The position numbers and the translations under genes are program-made. Under the pieces are notes generated by a model, which was given only the letters and a program-made list of their open reading frames with translations, made no database searches and had not been told where the DNA came from. This document shows positions 18,809 through 25,990 of a stretch of 64,000 nt of DNA, piece by piece. This DNA is from an uncultured Clostridia bacterium (GTDB lineage Bacteria > Bacillota > Clostridia > Monoglobales > Monoglobaceae), in NCBI GenBank assembly GCA_910580105.1, contig CAJTWN010000003.1:201424-265423 (forward strand). The letters are read 5' to 3'. Numbering within the stretch: the stretch's first letter is position 1; each line of letters begins with the position of its first letter.

Positions 18809-19028
18809 TTTCTATACCCCCATTTACAACGGATTTTATTTTCTGCAAAGAATATGCCAAATACCACAATTACGGCATTATTCAACATTATTATACTGGA
18901 TTTTAGGTGGAATGTCAATGAAAGAAACTTTGTTAACCAATGGCGGTATTACCAAAATCCACTCCTTTTATATCTATTCTTTCTCTCATGAAAAAAAACT
19001 GAAAGTAAAAGTTTTTTACAAAAAATGC

Positions 19029-19057
19029 TTGACAAGCAGTTGAAATCAGTGTATAAT
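19029..19057 (+). promoter_or_regulatory. Consensus sigma-A promoter for tRNA-Lys
   Basis: TTGACA (19029-19034), a 17-bp spacer and TATAAT (19052-19057): a full consensus promoter, 45 bp before the mature tRNA 5' end. Confidence 0.88.
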
Positions 19058-19102
19058 AACACTTGCGTTTCGAACATAAATGAATATAATTGCATAATAT
19101 TT

Positions 19103-19179
19103 GCACCTTTAGCTCAGCTGGCTAGAGCACCTGACTCTTAATCAGGGTGTCCGGGGTTCGAATCCCCGAAGGTGTACCA
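19103..19179 (+). tRNA. tRNA-Lys (anticodon CTT)
   Basis: A complete cloverleaf can be folded. The acceptor stem is GCACCTT/AAGGTGT with a G-U first pair. The D arm contains AGCTCAGCTGG. The anticodon loop CTCTTAA has CTT at 19137-19139, the T arm is GGTTCGAATCC, and the 3' CCA is encoded. It reads AAG codons. A terminator follows at once, so it is a single-gene transcript. The accessory toxin region begins immediately downstream; tRNA 3' ends are frequent integration sites, but I saw no second copy of the 3' end within the window. Confidence 0.96.
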
Positions 19180-19184
19180 CATCG

Positions 19185-19213
19185 CGGCAAGCCTTTTGGC
19201 TCGCCGTTTTTTT
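19185..19213 (+). terminator. Terminator of tRNA-Lys
   Basis: CGGCAAGCC and GGCTCGCCG form a stem with one mismatch and a TTTT loop, followed by seven Ts. Confidence 0.8.
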
Positions 19214-19553
19214 GCACAAAAAACGGCGTCGCTTTGCCGGCTGCCGCTCCTTTTCCCCACAAAGCGCAAGCCGCTTTGTGGGGACCCCGGCACACGCCGG
19301 AAGATATGGTATCTTTTGGGGTAGGTGAATCAAAAAATTACGCAGCATCCTCATTCATAGGAATGAGGATTTTACTTTTCCACTATTTATGATTCAATTT
19401 TGACAATAACGTAAAGTGAAATTTTTATAGACTCCTCACGAAAAGCATCAAATATTAAGCTATTGCTGCATCATGGCATGCGGTGGCACTTTAATCTAAG
19501 TAAAATATAGGTATGAACATTCGAATGTGAAAAACTTGGATTGGAGTGATAAA
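19214..19553. other. Leader/intergenic region before the barnase gene
   Basis: This stretch holds a CCCCACAAAGCG/CGCTTTGTGGGG stem-loop around 19255-19283, a TCCTCATTC/GAATGAGGA hairpin around 19350-19371, and a possible promoter TTGACA (19400-19405), 18 bp, TTTATA (19424-19429). The predicted transcript leader is about 115 nt. No gene seen. Confidence 0.4.
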
Positions 19554-20111
19554 ATGCAGAAGAGTAAAAATTGGGCCAAATGGCGGGCGGCAATAAATCC
19601 GGGAACCTGCCTTGAATGTTTTACAAGAAACGGAAAAATTTTTTCTTACGACGAACTTACCAAAATCGGCGAACCACAATTACATCCGAACTGCAAATGC
19701 TGGCTGGAACAGATGCTTGCCATCGCCGCAGGCCGTGCAACAGAGCTTGGCATGAACGGAGCCGATTGGTGGCTGTATTACCTTCATGAACTGCCGGGGT
19801 ATTATATAACCAAAAAAGAGGCAAGACAACGAGGCTGGAGGCAAGCAAAAGGAAATCTAGCAGATATTTTACCAGGATATATGATTTTTGGCGGACAATA
19901 TTATAATGATAATGGTATTCTTCCAGGCAAAGCTAACCGTATTTGGTACGAGATTGACATCAACTATCATAGCGGTTACAGAAATGACCATAGGATCGTA
20001 TTTTCCAATGACGGACTTATCTTTGTAACCTATGACCATTATGAAAATTTTATAGAAATTATAGGAGAGGATTCATATGGAAAAGATTATTTTAGATTTT
20101 TCGAAATGTAA
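19554..20111 (+). CDS. Barnase-type ribonuclease toxin with phage MuF-like N-terminal segment
   Basis: 185 residues from ATG 19554 (GGAG seven bases upstream); the frame also opens at GTG 19527. Numbering here counts from the GTG. The C-terminal ~105 residues are a barnase/RNase N1 domain. It has Lys96 (barnase K27), Arg138 (R69), catalytic Glu142 (E73) in WYEIDINY, Arg152 (R83), Arg156 (R87) and catalytic His171 (H102) in DHYENF. The loop that carries Arg59 in barnase is one residue shorter and has no Arg. Residues ~15-62 carry C-x2-C...HPNCKC, like the C-terminal part of phage Mu F-type head proteins that cap some polymorphic toxins. There is no signal peptide. It overlaps the first barstar gene by 35 bp, giving coupled toxin and immunity translation. 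An intracellular or phage/ECF-delivered RNA-cleaving toxin is likely; the delivery route is unknown. Confidence 0.88.
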   Translation: MQKSKNWAKWRAAINPGTCLECFTRNGKIFSYDELTKIGEPQLHPNCKCWLEQMLAIAAGRATELGMNGADWWLYYLHELPGYYITKKEARQRGWRQAKGNLADILPGYMIFGGQYYNDNGILPGKANRIWYEIDINYHSGYRNDHRIVFSNDGLIFVTYDHYENFIEIIGEDSYGKDYFRFFEM

Positions 20112-20352
20112 AAATGCTTTAGATATGTATGATGTAATGCACAAAACCTTTGCTTTCCCATACAAATGGGGCAATAATCTATCTGCTCTTTTTGATGCAA
20201 CGAGTTATTACTGGGAAGATGAAACCTGCTTGGTTATAAGAGGATATCACATGGTCCCTAAAGAATGGCAGCCGTATATAGATGACATTCTTAAAATTTT
20301 CCAACGTGTCCATGACGAAACACCGAATGTAACTTTTATTGTTGAATCATAG
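20077..20352 (+). CDS. Barstar family ribonuclease inhibitor, copy 1 (divergent)
   Basis: 91 residues, the usual barstar size. Its ATG lies inside the toxin gene in another frame, behind AGGAGAGG. It is the most divergent of six tandem copies (SKCKNALDMYDV instead of TGAKNW-type). At residue 36 it has Ser where barstar has Asp35, while the other key acid, Asp40 (barstar Asp39), is kept in SALFD. Asp39 is barstar's main contact with the barnase active-site arginines. Loss of the other acid pairs with loss of the Arg59 equivalent in the toxin, which is the partner of Asp35; this link is inference. It is the immunity gene physically coupled to the toxin. Confidence 0.92.
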   Translation: MEKIILDFSKCKNALDMYDVMHKTFAFPYKWGNNLSALFDATSYYWEDETCLVIRGYHMVPKEWQPYIDDILKIFQRVHDETPNVTFIVES

Positions 20353-20361
20353 GAGAATCAT

Positions 20362-20637
20362 ATGGAAAAAATTATTTTAGATTTTACGGGAGCAAAAAAC
20401 TGGATGGATATCTATGACGTGATGAAAAAAGCTTTCAATTTCCCTTACAAATGGGGCAATAATCTTGACGCGTTATTTGATGCAATGAGTTATTATTGGA
20501 GAAACGAAACCTGCTTAATCGTTAGAGGTCTTGCCACGGTTTCTAAAGAATGGCGGCCGTATATGGACGACATCCTCGACGTATTTCAAGATATTCATGA
20601 CGAAACGCCAAATGTGACTTTTATTGTTGAATCATAG
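20362..20637 (+). CDS. Barstar family inhibitor, copy 2
   Basis: 91 residues with the full NNLDALFD acidic motif (Asp36, Asp40). Only nine bases separate the previous stop from this ATG, and the Shine-Dalgarno AGGAG overlaps the stop codon (TAGGAG). Central segment YYWRNETCLIVRGLATV and tail VFQDIHDETPNV define sequence type A. The start of the protein (NWMDIYDV) matches copy 6. Confidence 0.92.
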   Translation: MEKIILDFTGAKNWMDIYDVMKKAFNFPYKWGNNLDALFDAMSYYWRNETCLIVRGLATVSKEWRPYMDDILDVFQDIHDETPNVTFIVES

Positions 20638-20646
20638 GAGAATCAT

Positions 20647-20922
20647 ATGGAAAAAATTATTTTAGATTTTACGGGAGCAAAAAACTGGTTGGATATCTAT
20701 GGTGTGATGAAAAAAGCTTTTAACTTTCCTTACAAATGGGGCAATAATCTTGACGCGTTATTTGATGCAATGAGATACTATTGGGATGAAGATACTTGTT
20801 TGGTTATAAAAGGACTTGATAAGGTGTCTTCCGAATGGCGGCCGTATATGGACGACATCCTCGGCGTATTTCAACTTGTCCATGACGAATCACCGAATGT
20901 AACTTTTATTGTTGAATCATAG
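20647..20922 (+). CDS. Barstar family inhibitor, copy 3
   Basis: 91 residues, type B: NWLDIYGV start, RYYWDEDTCLVIKGLDKV centre and VFQLVHDESPNV tail. Base for base it appears identical to copy 5, 570 bp downstream, so one arose from the other very recently. It has the same nine-base junction and TAGGAG ribosome site as its neighbours. Key acids Asp36 and Asp40 are present. Confidence 0.92.
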   Translation: MEKIILDFTGAKNWLDIYGVMKKAFNFPYKWGNNLDALFDAMRYYWDEDTCLVIKGLDKVSSEWRPYMDDILGVFQLVHDESPNVTFIVES

Positions 20923-20931
20923 GAGAATCAT

Positions 20932-21207
20932 ATGGAAAAAATTATTTTAGATTTTACGGGAGCAAAAAACTGGTTGGATATCTATGGTGTGATGAAAAAA
21001 GCTTTTAACTTTCCTTACAAATGGGGCAATAATCTTGATGCGTTGTTTGATGCTATGAGTTATTATTGGAGAAACGAAACCTGCTTAATCGTTAGAGATC
21101 TTGCCACGGTTTCTAAAGAATGGCGGCCGTATATGGACGACATCCTCGACGTATTTCAAGATATTCATGACGAAACGCCAAATGTGACTTTTATTGTTGA
21201 ATCATAG
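20932..21207 (+). CDS. Barstar family inhibitor, copy 4
   Basis: 91 residues. The first third is of type B (NWLDIYGV, as in copies 3 and 5), but the centre and tail are type A (RNETCLIVRDLATV, VFQDIHDETPNV). It differs from copy 2 at only three residues: Leu15, Gly19 and Asp56. That pattern marks a recombinant junction inside the gene. Key acids are intact. Confidence 0.92.
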   Translation: MEKIILDFTGAKNWLDIYGVMKKAFNFPYKWGNNLDALFDAMSYYWRNETCLIVRDLATVSKEWRPYMDDILDVFQDIHDETPNVTFIVES

Positions 21208-21216
21208 GAGAATCAT

Positions 21217-21492
21217 ATGGAAAAAATTATTTTAGATTTTACGGGAGCAAAAAACTGGTTGGATATCTATGGTGTGATGAAAAAAGCTTTTAACTTTCCT
21301 TACAAATGGGGCAATAATCTTGACGCGTTATTTGATGCAATGAGATACTATTGGGATGAAGATACTTGTTTGGTTATAAAAGGACTTGATAAGGTGTCTT
21401 CCGAATGGCGGCCGTATATGGACGACATCCTCGGCGTATTTCAACTTGTCCATGACGAATCACCGAATGTAACTTTTATTGTTGAATCATAG
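21217..21492 (+). CDS. Barstar family inhibitor, copy 5
   Basis: 91 residues, indistinguishable from copy 3 in both DNA and protein by eye. Copies 2-3 and 4-5 together look like a duplicated A-B pair of 570 bp. Key acids Asp36 and Asp40 are present, with the same junction and ribosome site as the other copies. Confidence 0.92.
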   Translation: MEKIILDFTGAKNWLDIYGVMKKAFNFPYKWGNNLDALFDAMRYYWDEDTCLVIKGLDKVSSEWRPYMDDILGVFQLVHDESPNVTFIVES

Positions 21493-21501
21493 GAGAATCA
21501 T

Positions 21502-21777
21502 ATGGAAAAAATTATTTTAGATTTTACGGGAGCAAAAAACTGGATGGATATCTATGACGTGATGAAAAAAGCATTCAATTTCCCTTACAAATGGGGCAAT
21601 AATCTTGATGCGTTATTTGATGCTATGAGTTTTACATGGCACAAAGAGATTTGTTTGATTGTGAAAGGCCTTGATAAGGTATCTTCTGAATGGCAGCCGT
21701 ATATGGACGACATTCTTAAAATTTTCCAACGTGTCCATGACGAAACGCCGAATGTAACTTTTATTGTTGAATCATAG
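21502..21777 (+). CDS. Barstar family inhibitor, copy 6
   Basis: 91 residues and the last of the array. It is a mosaic: its start matches copy 2 (NWMDIYDV), its centre is unique (SFTWHKEICLIVKGLDKV) and its tail matches copy 1 (WQPYMDDILKIFQRVHDETPNV). Both key acids are present. A weak imperfect hairpin around 21812-21832 may end the transcript; no strong terminator is visible. Confidence 0.92.
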   Translation: MEKIILDFTGAKNWMDIYDVMKKAFNFPYKWGNNLDALFDAMSFTWHKEICLIVKGLDKVSSEWQPYMDDILKIFQRVHDETPNVTFIVES

Positions 21778-21905
21778 GCAAAATATAGCGCATCTAAATT
21801 GTTCACCTTTATCCCTTAGGAATAAAGTTCACTTTGCTCCATTTTTCTTTACAAAGAAAAAATTCCGCCCGCTTCCTTGCTGCTCCTTTTCCTAAAGGAT
21901 CATTA

Positions 21906-22079
21906 TTATTCATCACCCCACATAATCTCACCATTTTTGGATTCAAACATTTTGATATAACTTCTTACCAAGACCTCCAACTCCCGGTTGGCAGACCGGC
22001 CTTCCCAGTCTGATACGTAACGAAATTTCTTAAATAAATGCCAGTCTATCAAAAGTGTGTATTTTACTATTTCTTTCAT
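21906..22079 (-). CDS. Small ribbon-helix-helix (Arc-like) protein
   Basis: 57 residues from ATG 22079 (AGGTGG six bases upstream). The pattern is a short basic strand (KYTLLIDWHLF), a helix (KKFRYVSDWEG), RSANREL and a second helix ending KMFESKNGEI. That is the Arc/MetJ-type DNA-binding fold often seen in phage and plasmid regulators. It is convergent with the barstar array and has a paralogue 40 bp upstream. It may repress its own or the toxin promoter; that is inference. Confidence 0.7.
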   Translation of the reverse strand: MKEIVKYTLLIDWHLFKKFRYVSDWEGRSANRELEVLVRSYIKMFESKNGEIMWGDE

Positions 22080-22119
22080 TTTTTCCACCTACATTTTATG
22101 CTTTTTCTATCATACGACA

Positions 22120-22305
22120 TTACTCTTCAAAAAAATATTTTAAATCTATCTCCCCATATTTATTTTCAAAACGTTGGACACATATTTTTATGATATATTC
22201 AAATTCCCGGTTTACACTTCGCCTTTCCTCATTGGCTATATATTTTATTTTTAAAAATAGTGCCCGATCTAGCCGCAGTGTGTATTTCAACAATTTATTC
22301 ACCAT
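22120..22305 (-). CDS. Small ribbon-helix-helix (Arc-like) protein, paralogue
   Basis: 61 residues with AGGTGAAATA before the ATG. KYTLRLDRALFLKIKYIANEERRSVNREFEYIIKI is a good match to the Arc-like consensus (strand, helix, RSVNRE turn, helix). It shares the K-YTL-LD--LF-K--Y--- -- RS-NRE pattern with the next gene and forms a two-gene operon with it. Two different RHH proteins could act as a heteromer or as a regulator and its decoy. Confidence 0.75.
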   Translation of the reverse strand: MVNKLLKYTLRLDRALFLKIKYIANEERRSVNREFEYIIKICVQRFENKYGEIDLKYFFEE

Positions 22306-22751
22306 TATTTCACCTGCCTTTTACACAATACTAACCCGAATTGATGTCGATGGAGCAACTTTTTTCTCTTTTTTATGTGAATTTCTGTATTACACGTATC
22401 AAAATTACTTCTCCGCTATTTTTCTATTATAATTGAAAACTGGTAACTGTACAGCTAAAAACTTGATTTTATTGCATAGAAAAACACGCTTTAAGTCTTC
22501 TCGTCTGTGTTAATATGGTTTACTATAATGTGCGTATTGTTTCTTCTTTTTTGTATATTTACACTAAAACCCAGGATTGGTATCCTTTTCCTCCCTTTTC
22601 ATCAATTATCCTTATTTTAACTCAATACAAAGGCTAAATCCACAATACATCATCTTTAAATTTACTAAGGTCATTGTATTGATTTTTGTCATTACATAAG
22701 TTATATAACATATATAAACAAATTTAATTATAAAAAGGAAGGAAGAAGACA
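22306..22751. other. AT-rich intergenic region
   Basis: About 445 bases, strongly AT-rich, between divergent small genes. No open frame with support, and no clear hairpin terminator or consensus promoter was found. Low GC compared with the flanking housekeeping genes fits foreign or decaying DNA. Confidence 0.4.
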
Positions 22752-22838
22752 ATGAATGAAAAAAAGACCGTCCATGATGTCTATATTTGCAGTGATTGTA
22801 CGGACAAACTTACAAGAATTTTTTCGCCTGACAAATAA
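22752..22838 (+). CDS. Small CxxC peptide (28 aa), unknown
   Basis: A 28-residue frame behind an unusually strong ribosome site (AAGGAAGGAAGAAG). Product: basic start MNEKKTVHDV, then YICSDCTDKL, then a short tail. The C-x2-C knuckle suggests metal binding or a remnant of a zinc ribbon. The end of the following broken gene has a similar sequence (KTIQNVYLCENCVSRI), so the pair looks like copies of one small domain. It may be a real peptide or a truncated gene start. Confidence 0.4.
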   Translation: MNEKKTVHDVYICSDCTDKLTRIFSPDK

Positions 22839-22942
22839 TGAATTGCAATCGCTTCTCATGTTATTCCAAAAACACAAAACCAACCGTTTTGCGTTGTGGT
22901 TTCGTCATGTCTTTCCATTCTCGTGACTGTCTTGCCTTAATT

Positions 22943-23137
22943 CTGACCATCAATGCGTGGAACGAATGGACGGTAGGCAGCTGCCTTGAACCAGATATGG
23001 AAAATGGAGAAGGTTATTTGAACGCAATAAAGGAAGCAGCAAACCGAAAAACAATTCAAAACGTTTACCTTTGCGAAAACTGCGTCAGCAGAATAGCAAA
23101 TGCTTTTCTTTCAAATTGTTCTGACCAAGAAATTTAG
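22943..23137 (+). pseudogene. Fragment of a GH99-like gene with CxxC tail
   Basis: Bases 22943-23036 repeat bases 24256-24349 of the intact GH99-like gene with about five mismatches in 94. They encode the same C-terminal motif (TINAWNEWT.GS.LEPDMENGEGYLNAIKE). Here the frame then continues into a different tail, NRKTIQNVYLCENCVSRIANAF, ending at 23137. The upstream part of the gene is missing and replaced by unrelated sequence. It is probably a leftover from a second gene copy removed by recombination. Confidence 0.7.
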
Positions 23138-23232
23138 TTCCCCATTTCTGTACGAAATCGTTTCCGTTCCTCCTTGATTTCTTATAAATGTTTTGCTACA
23201 ATTAAGAAAATGCTGAACACGGAGGAAGAACT

Positions 23233-24366
23233 ATGCAAAAATATCAAGTTGGGGCCTATTACTTCCCCAATTTTCACCACGACACGCGCAATGATGATTG
23301 GCACGGGAAAAATTGGAACGAATGGCGCCTGTTACAGGCTGCAAAACCACGCTTCCCCGGTCATCAACAACCCAAAATTCCCCTTTGGGGCTATGAAGAT
23401 GAGGCTAATCCCACTGTAATGGCAAAAAAAATAGATGCTGCCGCAGATCATGGCCTCACCTCTTTTATCTTTGATTGGTATTGGTATGAAGACGGCCCAT
23501 ATTTAAACCGCTGTCTGGACGAAGGCTTTTTGCATGCGGAAAATAATCACCGGTTAAAATTTTCCCTCATGTGGGCAAACCACGACTGGACCGATATTCA
23601 TCCTGCACAGCGTAATTGGAAAAAAGGCATCAATACGCTCGCCTATGGAAAGGTAAGCCCACAGGCTTTTTATGCTGCAACCGAACACATGATCAAGCAT
23701 TACTTCTGTCATCCATCCTATTGGCGAATAGACGGTGCCGCCTATCTCTCCATTTACATGATTGCAGGCCTCGTACAAAGTTTTGGTGATGTTCAATCCA
23801 CAAAAAATGCACTCGATGAACTTCGCAGCCGTGTGCGGGCAGCCGGCTGCGGAGAACTTCATCTCAACGCCGTTGTTTGGGGCCGGCAAATTCTTCCGGG
23901 CGAAACCAAACCCGCAAACATTAACCAACTGCTGAAGGATCTTGGATTTGACAGCGTTACATCCTATGTATGGATTCATCACCAGGGCCTAAATCGTTTT
24001 CCCCGGACAGATTACGCAGATTATATGAAAGAAAATATAAAAGATTTCCAGCGTTTTTCAGACAAATACGAACTACCGTATTATCCTAATGTCACGATGG
24101 GATGGGATCCCAGTCCCCGGACAATCCAAACAGATGAATATGATGATGTCGGTTATCCTTTTACTGCTACATTGTGCAACAATACCCCAAAAAATTTTAA
24201 AACAGCTCTTCAGGCAGCAAAGGACTTTATGGATTGCCGCAATACATCAAAAATTCTCACCATCAATGCGTGGAACGAATGGACGGAAGGCAGCTATCTT
24301 GAACCGGATATGGAAAATGGAGAAGGTTATTTGAACGCAATAAAGGAAGTCTATATGGATAAATAA
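23233..24366 (+). CDS. GH99-like / WbsX family protein
   Basis: 377 residues matching the glycosyltransferase/glycoside hydrolase WbsX family, which has a GH99-like TIM barrel. It opens with VGAYYFPNFHHDTRND and has WNEWRLLQAAKPRFPGH. Further conserved stretches are FIFDWYWYEDGPYLNRCLDEGF, MWANHDW and the final TINAWNEWTEGSYLEPD. Members occur in surface-polysaccharide loci and as lone hydrolases; the substrate is unknown. It has no signal peptide, so a cytoplasmic role is likely. GGAGGAA precedes the ATG. It ends with a good terminator and lies at the edge of the accessory region. Confidence 0.88.
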   Translation: MQKYQVGAYYFPNFHHDTRNDDWHGKNWNEWRLLQAAKPRFPGHQQPKIPLWGYEDEANPTVMAKKIDAAADHGLTSFIFDWYWYEDGPYLNRCLDEGFLHAENNHRLKFSLMWANHDWTDIHPAQRNWKKGINTLAYGKVSPQAFYAATEHMIKHYFCHPSYWRIDGAAYLSIYMIAGLVQSFGDVQSTKNALDELRSRVRAAGCGELHLNAVVWGRQILPGETKPANINQLLKDLGFDSVTSYVWIHHQGLNRFPRTDYADYMKENIKDFQRFSDKYELPYYPNVTMGWDPSPRTIQTDEYDDVGYPFTATLCNNTPKNFKTALQAAKDFMDCRNTSKILTINAWNEWTEGSYLEPDMENGEGYLNAIKEVYMDK

Positions 24367-24376
24367 TATTTATTCA

Positions 24377-24418
24377 ACAAGCCGGCCATGGATAATACCA
24401 TGGCCGGTTGTATTTTTT
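24377..24418 (+). terminator. Terminator of the GH99-like gene
   Basis: ACAAGCCGGCCATGG pairs with CCATGGCCGGTTGT around a six-base loop, followed by a T-rich run. It may also serve the convergent minus-strand gene. Confidence 0.85.
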
Positions 24419-24444
24419 ATTCTATATCCATATCTTTTCTAAAA

Positions 24445-25854
24445 TCATTCATCATCTGATCTAAATTCCAATCTCCCGCGCGGAGGGACCTGACGGGTAA
24501 CAATTTTTTGTACATTCATTTTAAAGGGACGCCAGTCCAAATTGCAGGCACCGTAGTATTGCATAATATTTGCTATTTCTCCAGTTTCTTTTTCTAATTT
24601 TTTATCGACACAATTTTCTATGATGTAATATCTCCCATGCTCTATCCCATAACCGCTTATTTTATTTAAAGAAAAATAGCGTATTGCTCCTCTTTCATCC
24701 AGCAAACACATCATCATAGGGCTAACATTCTTCATTTCTTTGCTGTTCAAAACTTCAATTTGAATACTCCGATATTTCTCATCCAATTGCTCCGAAGTAA
24801 TCAACAAATGCTTCTCACCTTCCATATCAAAGTCTTGTTGTATTTTTTTATAATAATCTTTTGTTTCTTTCTTGGTTGGAAAATCTACCGCATAATTAAA
24901 ATCTGATTTTGACTGTAAAAGGGCTACAGTTGTCATAAATGCTTCGTCCCAGACATCTAAAACAAATTTTTCTATCCCTTCCACGTTATTCGTCACCGCA
25001 TCATATAACTCTTTACTGTGCTGCTTTATATTTTCATATAAAACAATATAGGTGAAATTTACATATACACTGTTTATATTTTCTTTTAATTTTACTTTAT
25101 CCTCTGAGATCAGAGGAACATTAATACCATCCGGCGTATAGACAACTATACCAAGCGCAATTTTTTCCTTCGTCTTTTTATGAACTGCTTTTCCAATTAA
25201 TTTTCCATTCTTTTCTCTTTTTTCATAGGCCAAAATATTTCCCTCGGTATCTCTTACGGGAACCGTCTCTATTTCCGCCCAGTCATAATACGTTACATTA
25301 TACTCTTCCAGTTCATCCGTACGCATCCGTTCACCATATTGTACTTTTTCCGTAGGCACAGGCGTACTTATTGCTGTAGATGTCGCCGTTATACTCGCTG
25401 TTGGTATAGGATCTTCCTGTTTTTGATAGGTAATCAAAACCTTCTGCTCTTCTTCATTCCAGTCAACGTCCGCGCCAATCCCCTCCGAAATTGCGCGCAC
25501 CGGTACCATGGTTCTGTCGTTGATCAAACGCGCTGGTACGTCCAATATAACATCTTCTCCATTTTTCTTCATCACAACATCATCGATCACCACCTGAATG
25601 GTAATGCCATCTGCCGCCACCTTCGCTGTCTGGCTGGCGTCATCCCAGCTAACCTCCGCTCCCATCGCTTCAAAGATTGCACGCAGCGGCACCAGGGTCC
25701 GGTCGTTTTCCGTCACCGGCTCCACTTCTGATTCAACTTTTTCACCGTTAATCCAAATCGTAATCGGTATCTCATCTGCAAAAACATACGTCCCAAATGT
25801 CACACATTGCAACAACAACGCCGCGATTATTCCCCATATTACTCTCTTTTTCAC
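24445..25854 (-). CDS. Secreted protein with copper amine oxidase N-terminal-type domain (copy A)
   Basis: 469 residues starting at GTG 25854 (AGGTGA upstream). A signal peptide (KKRVIWGIIAALLLQCVTFGTYVFA) is followed by two repeats of the copper-amine-oxidase N-terminal-like domain: TLVPLRAIFEAMGAEVSWD and TMVPVRAISEGIGADVDWN. In Clostridia this domain is a cell-surface module and has no oxidase activity. A Thr/Pro/Ser-rich linker follows (~155-170), then a ~290-residue C-terminal domain of unknown function. The first ~150 residues are identical to copy B downstream, while the C-terminal parts are only distantly alike. Confidence 0.82.
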   Translation of the reverse strand: MKKRVIWGIIAALLLQCVTFGTYVFADEIPITIWINGEKVESEVEPVTENDRTLVPLRAIFEAMGAEVSWDDASQTAKVAADGITIQVVIDDVVMKKNGEDVILDVPARLINDRTMVPVRAISEGIGADVDWNEEEQKVLITYQKQEDPIPTASITATSTAISTPVPTEKVQYGERMRTDELEEYNVTYYDWAEIETVPVRDTEGNILAYEKREKNGKLIGKAVHKKTKEKIALGIVVYTPDGINVPLISEDKVKLKENINSVYVNFTYIVLYENIKQHSKELYDAVTNNVEGIEKFVLDVWDEAFMTTVALLQSKSDFNYAVDFPTKKETKDYYKKIQQDFDMEGEKHLLITSEQLDEKYRSIQIEVLNSKEMKNVSPMMMCLLDERGAIRYFSLNKISGYGIEHGRYYIIENCVDKKLEKETGEIANIMQYYGACNLDWRPFKMNVQKIVTRQVPPRGRLEFRSDDE

Positions 25855-25948
25855 ACTGCATCACCTGAATCCTTACTAAAAAATAAATTTCACTTCACTT
25901 CCAACCAAAAGCTATAAACAGAAAACTTTTCAACATTATATAACAAAG

Positions 25949-25972
25949 AAGGGCCGGTTGCAACCGACCCTT
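25949..25972 (-). terminator. Palindromic terminator between the paired surface-protein genes
   Basis: AAGGGCCGGTTG directly abuts its near-perfect complement CAACCGACCCTT. On the minus strand it is followed by a T-rich stretch after copy B. Confidence 0.65.
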
Positions 25973-25990
25973 GTGATAATGCAATTGACC

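Noticed and set aside
19103..19179. Second attachment-site copy of the tRNA-Lys 3' end
   Set aside because: I searched the downstream region by eye and found no repeat of the T-arm/acceptor sequence.
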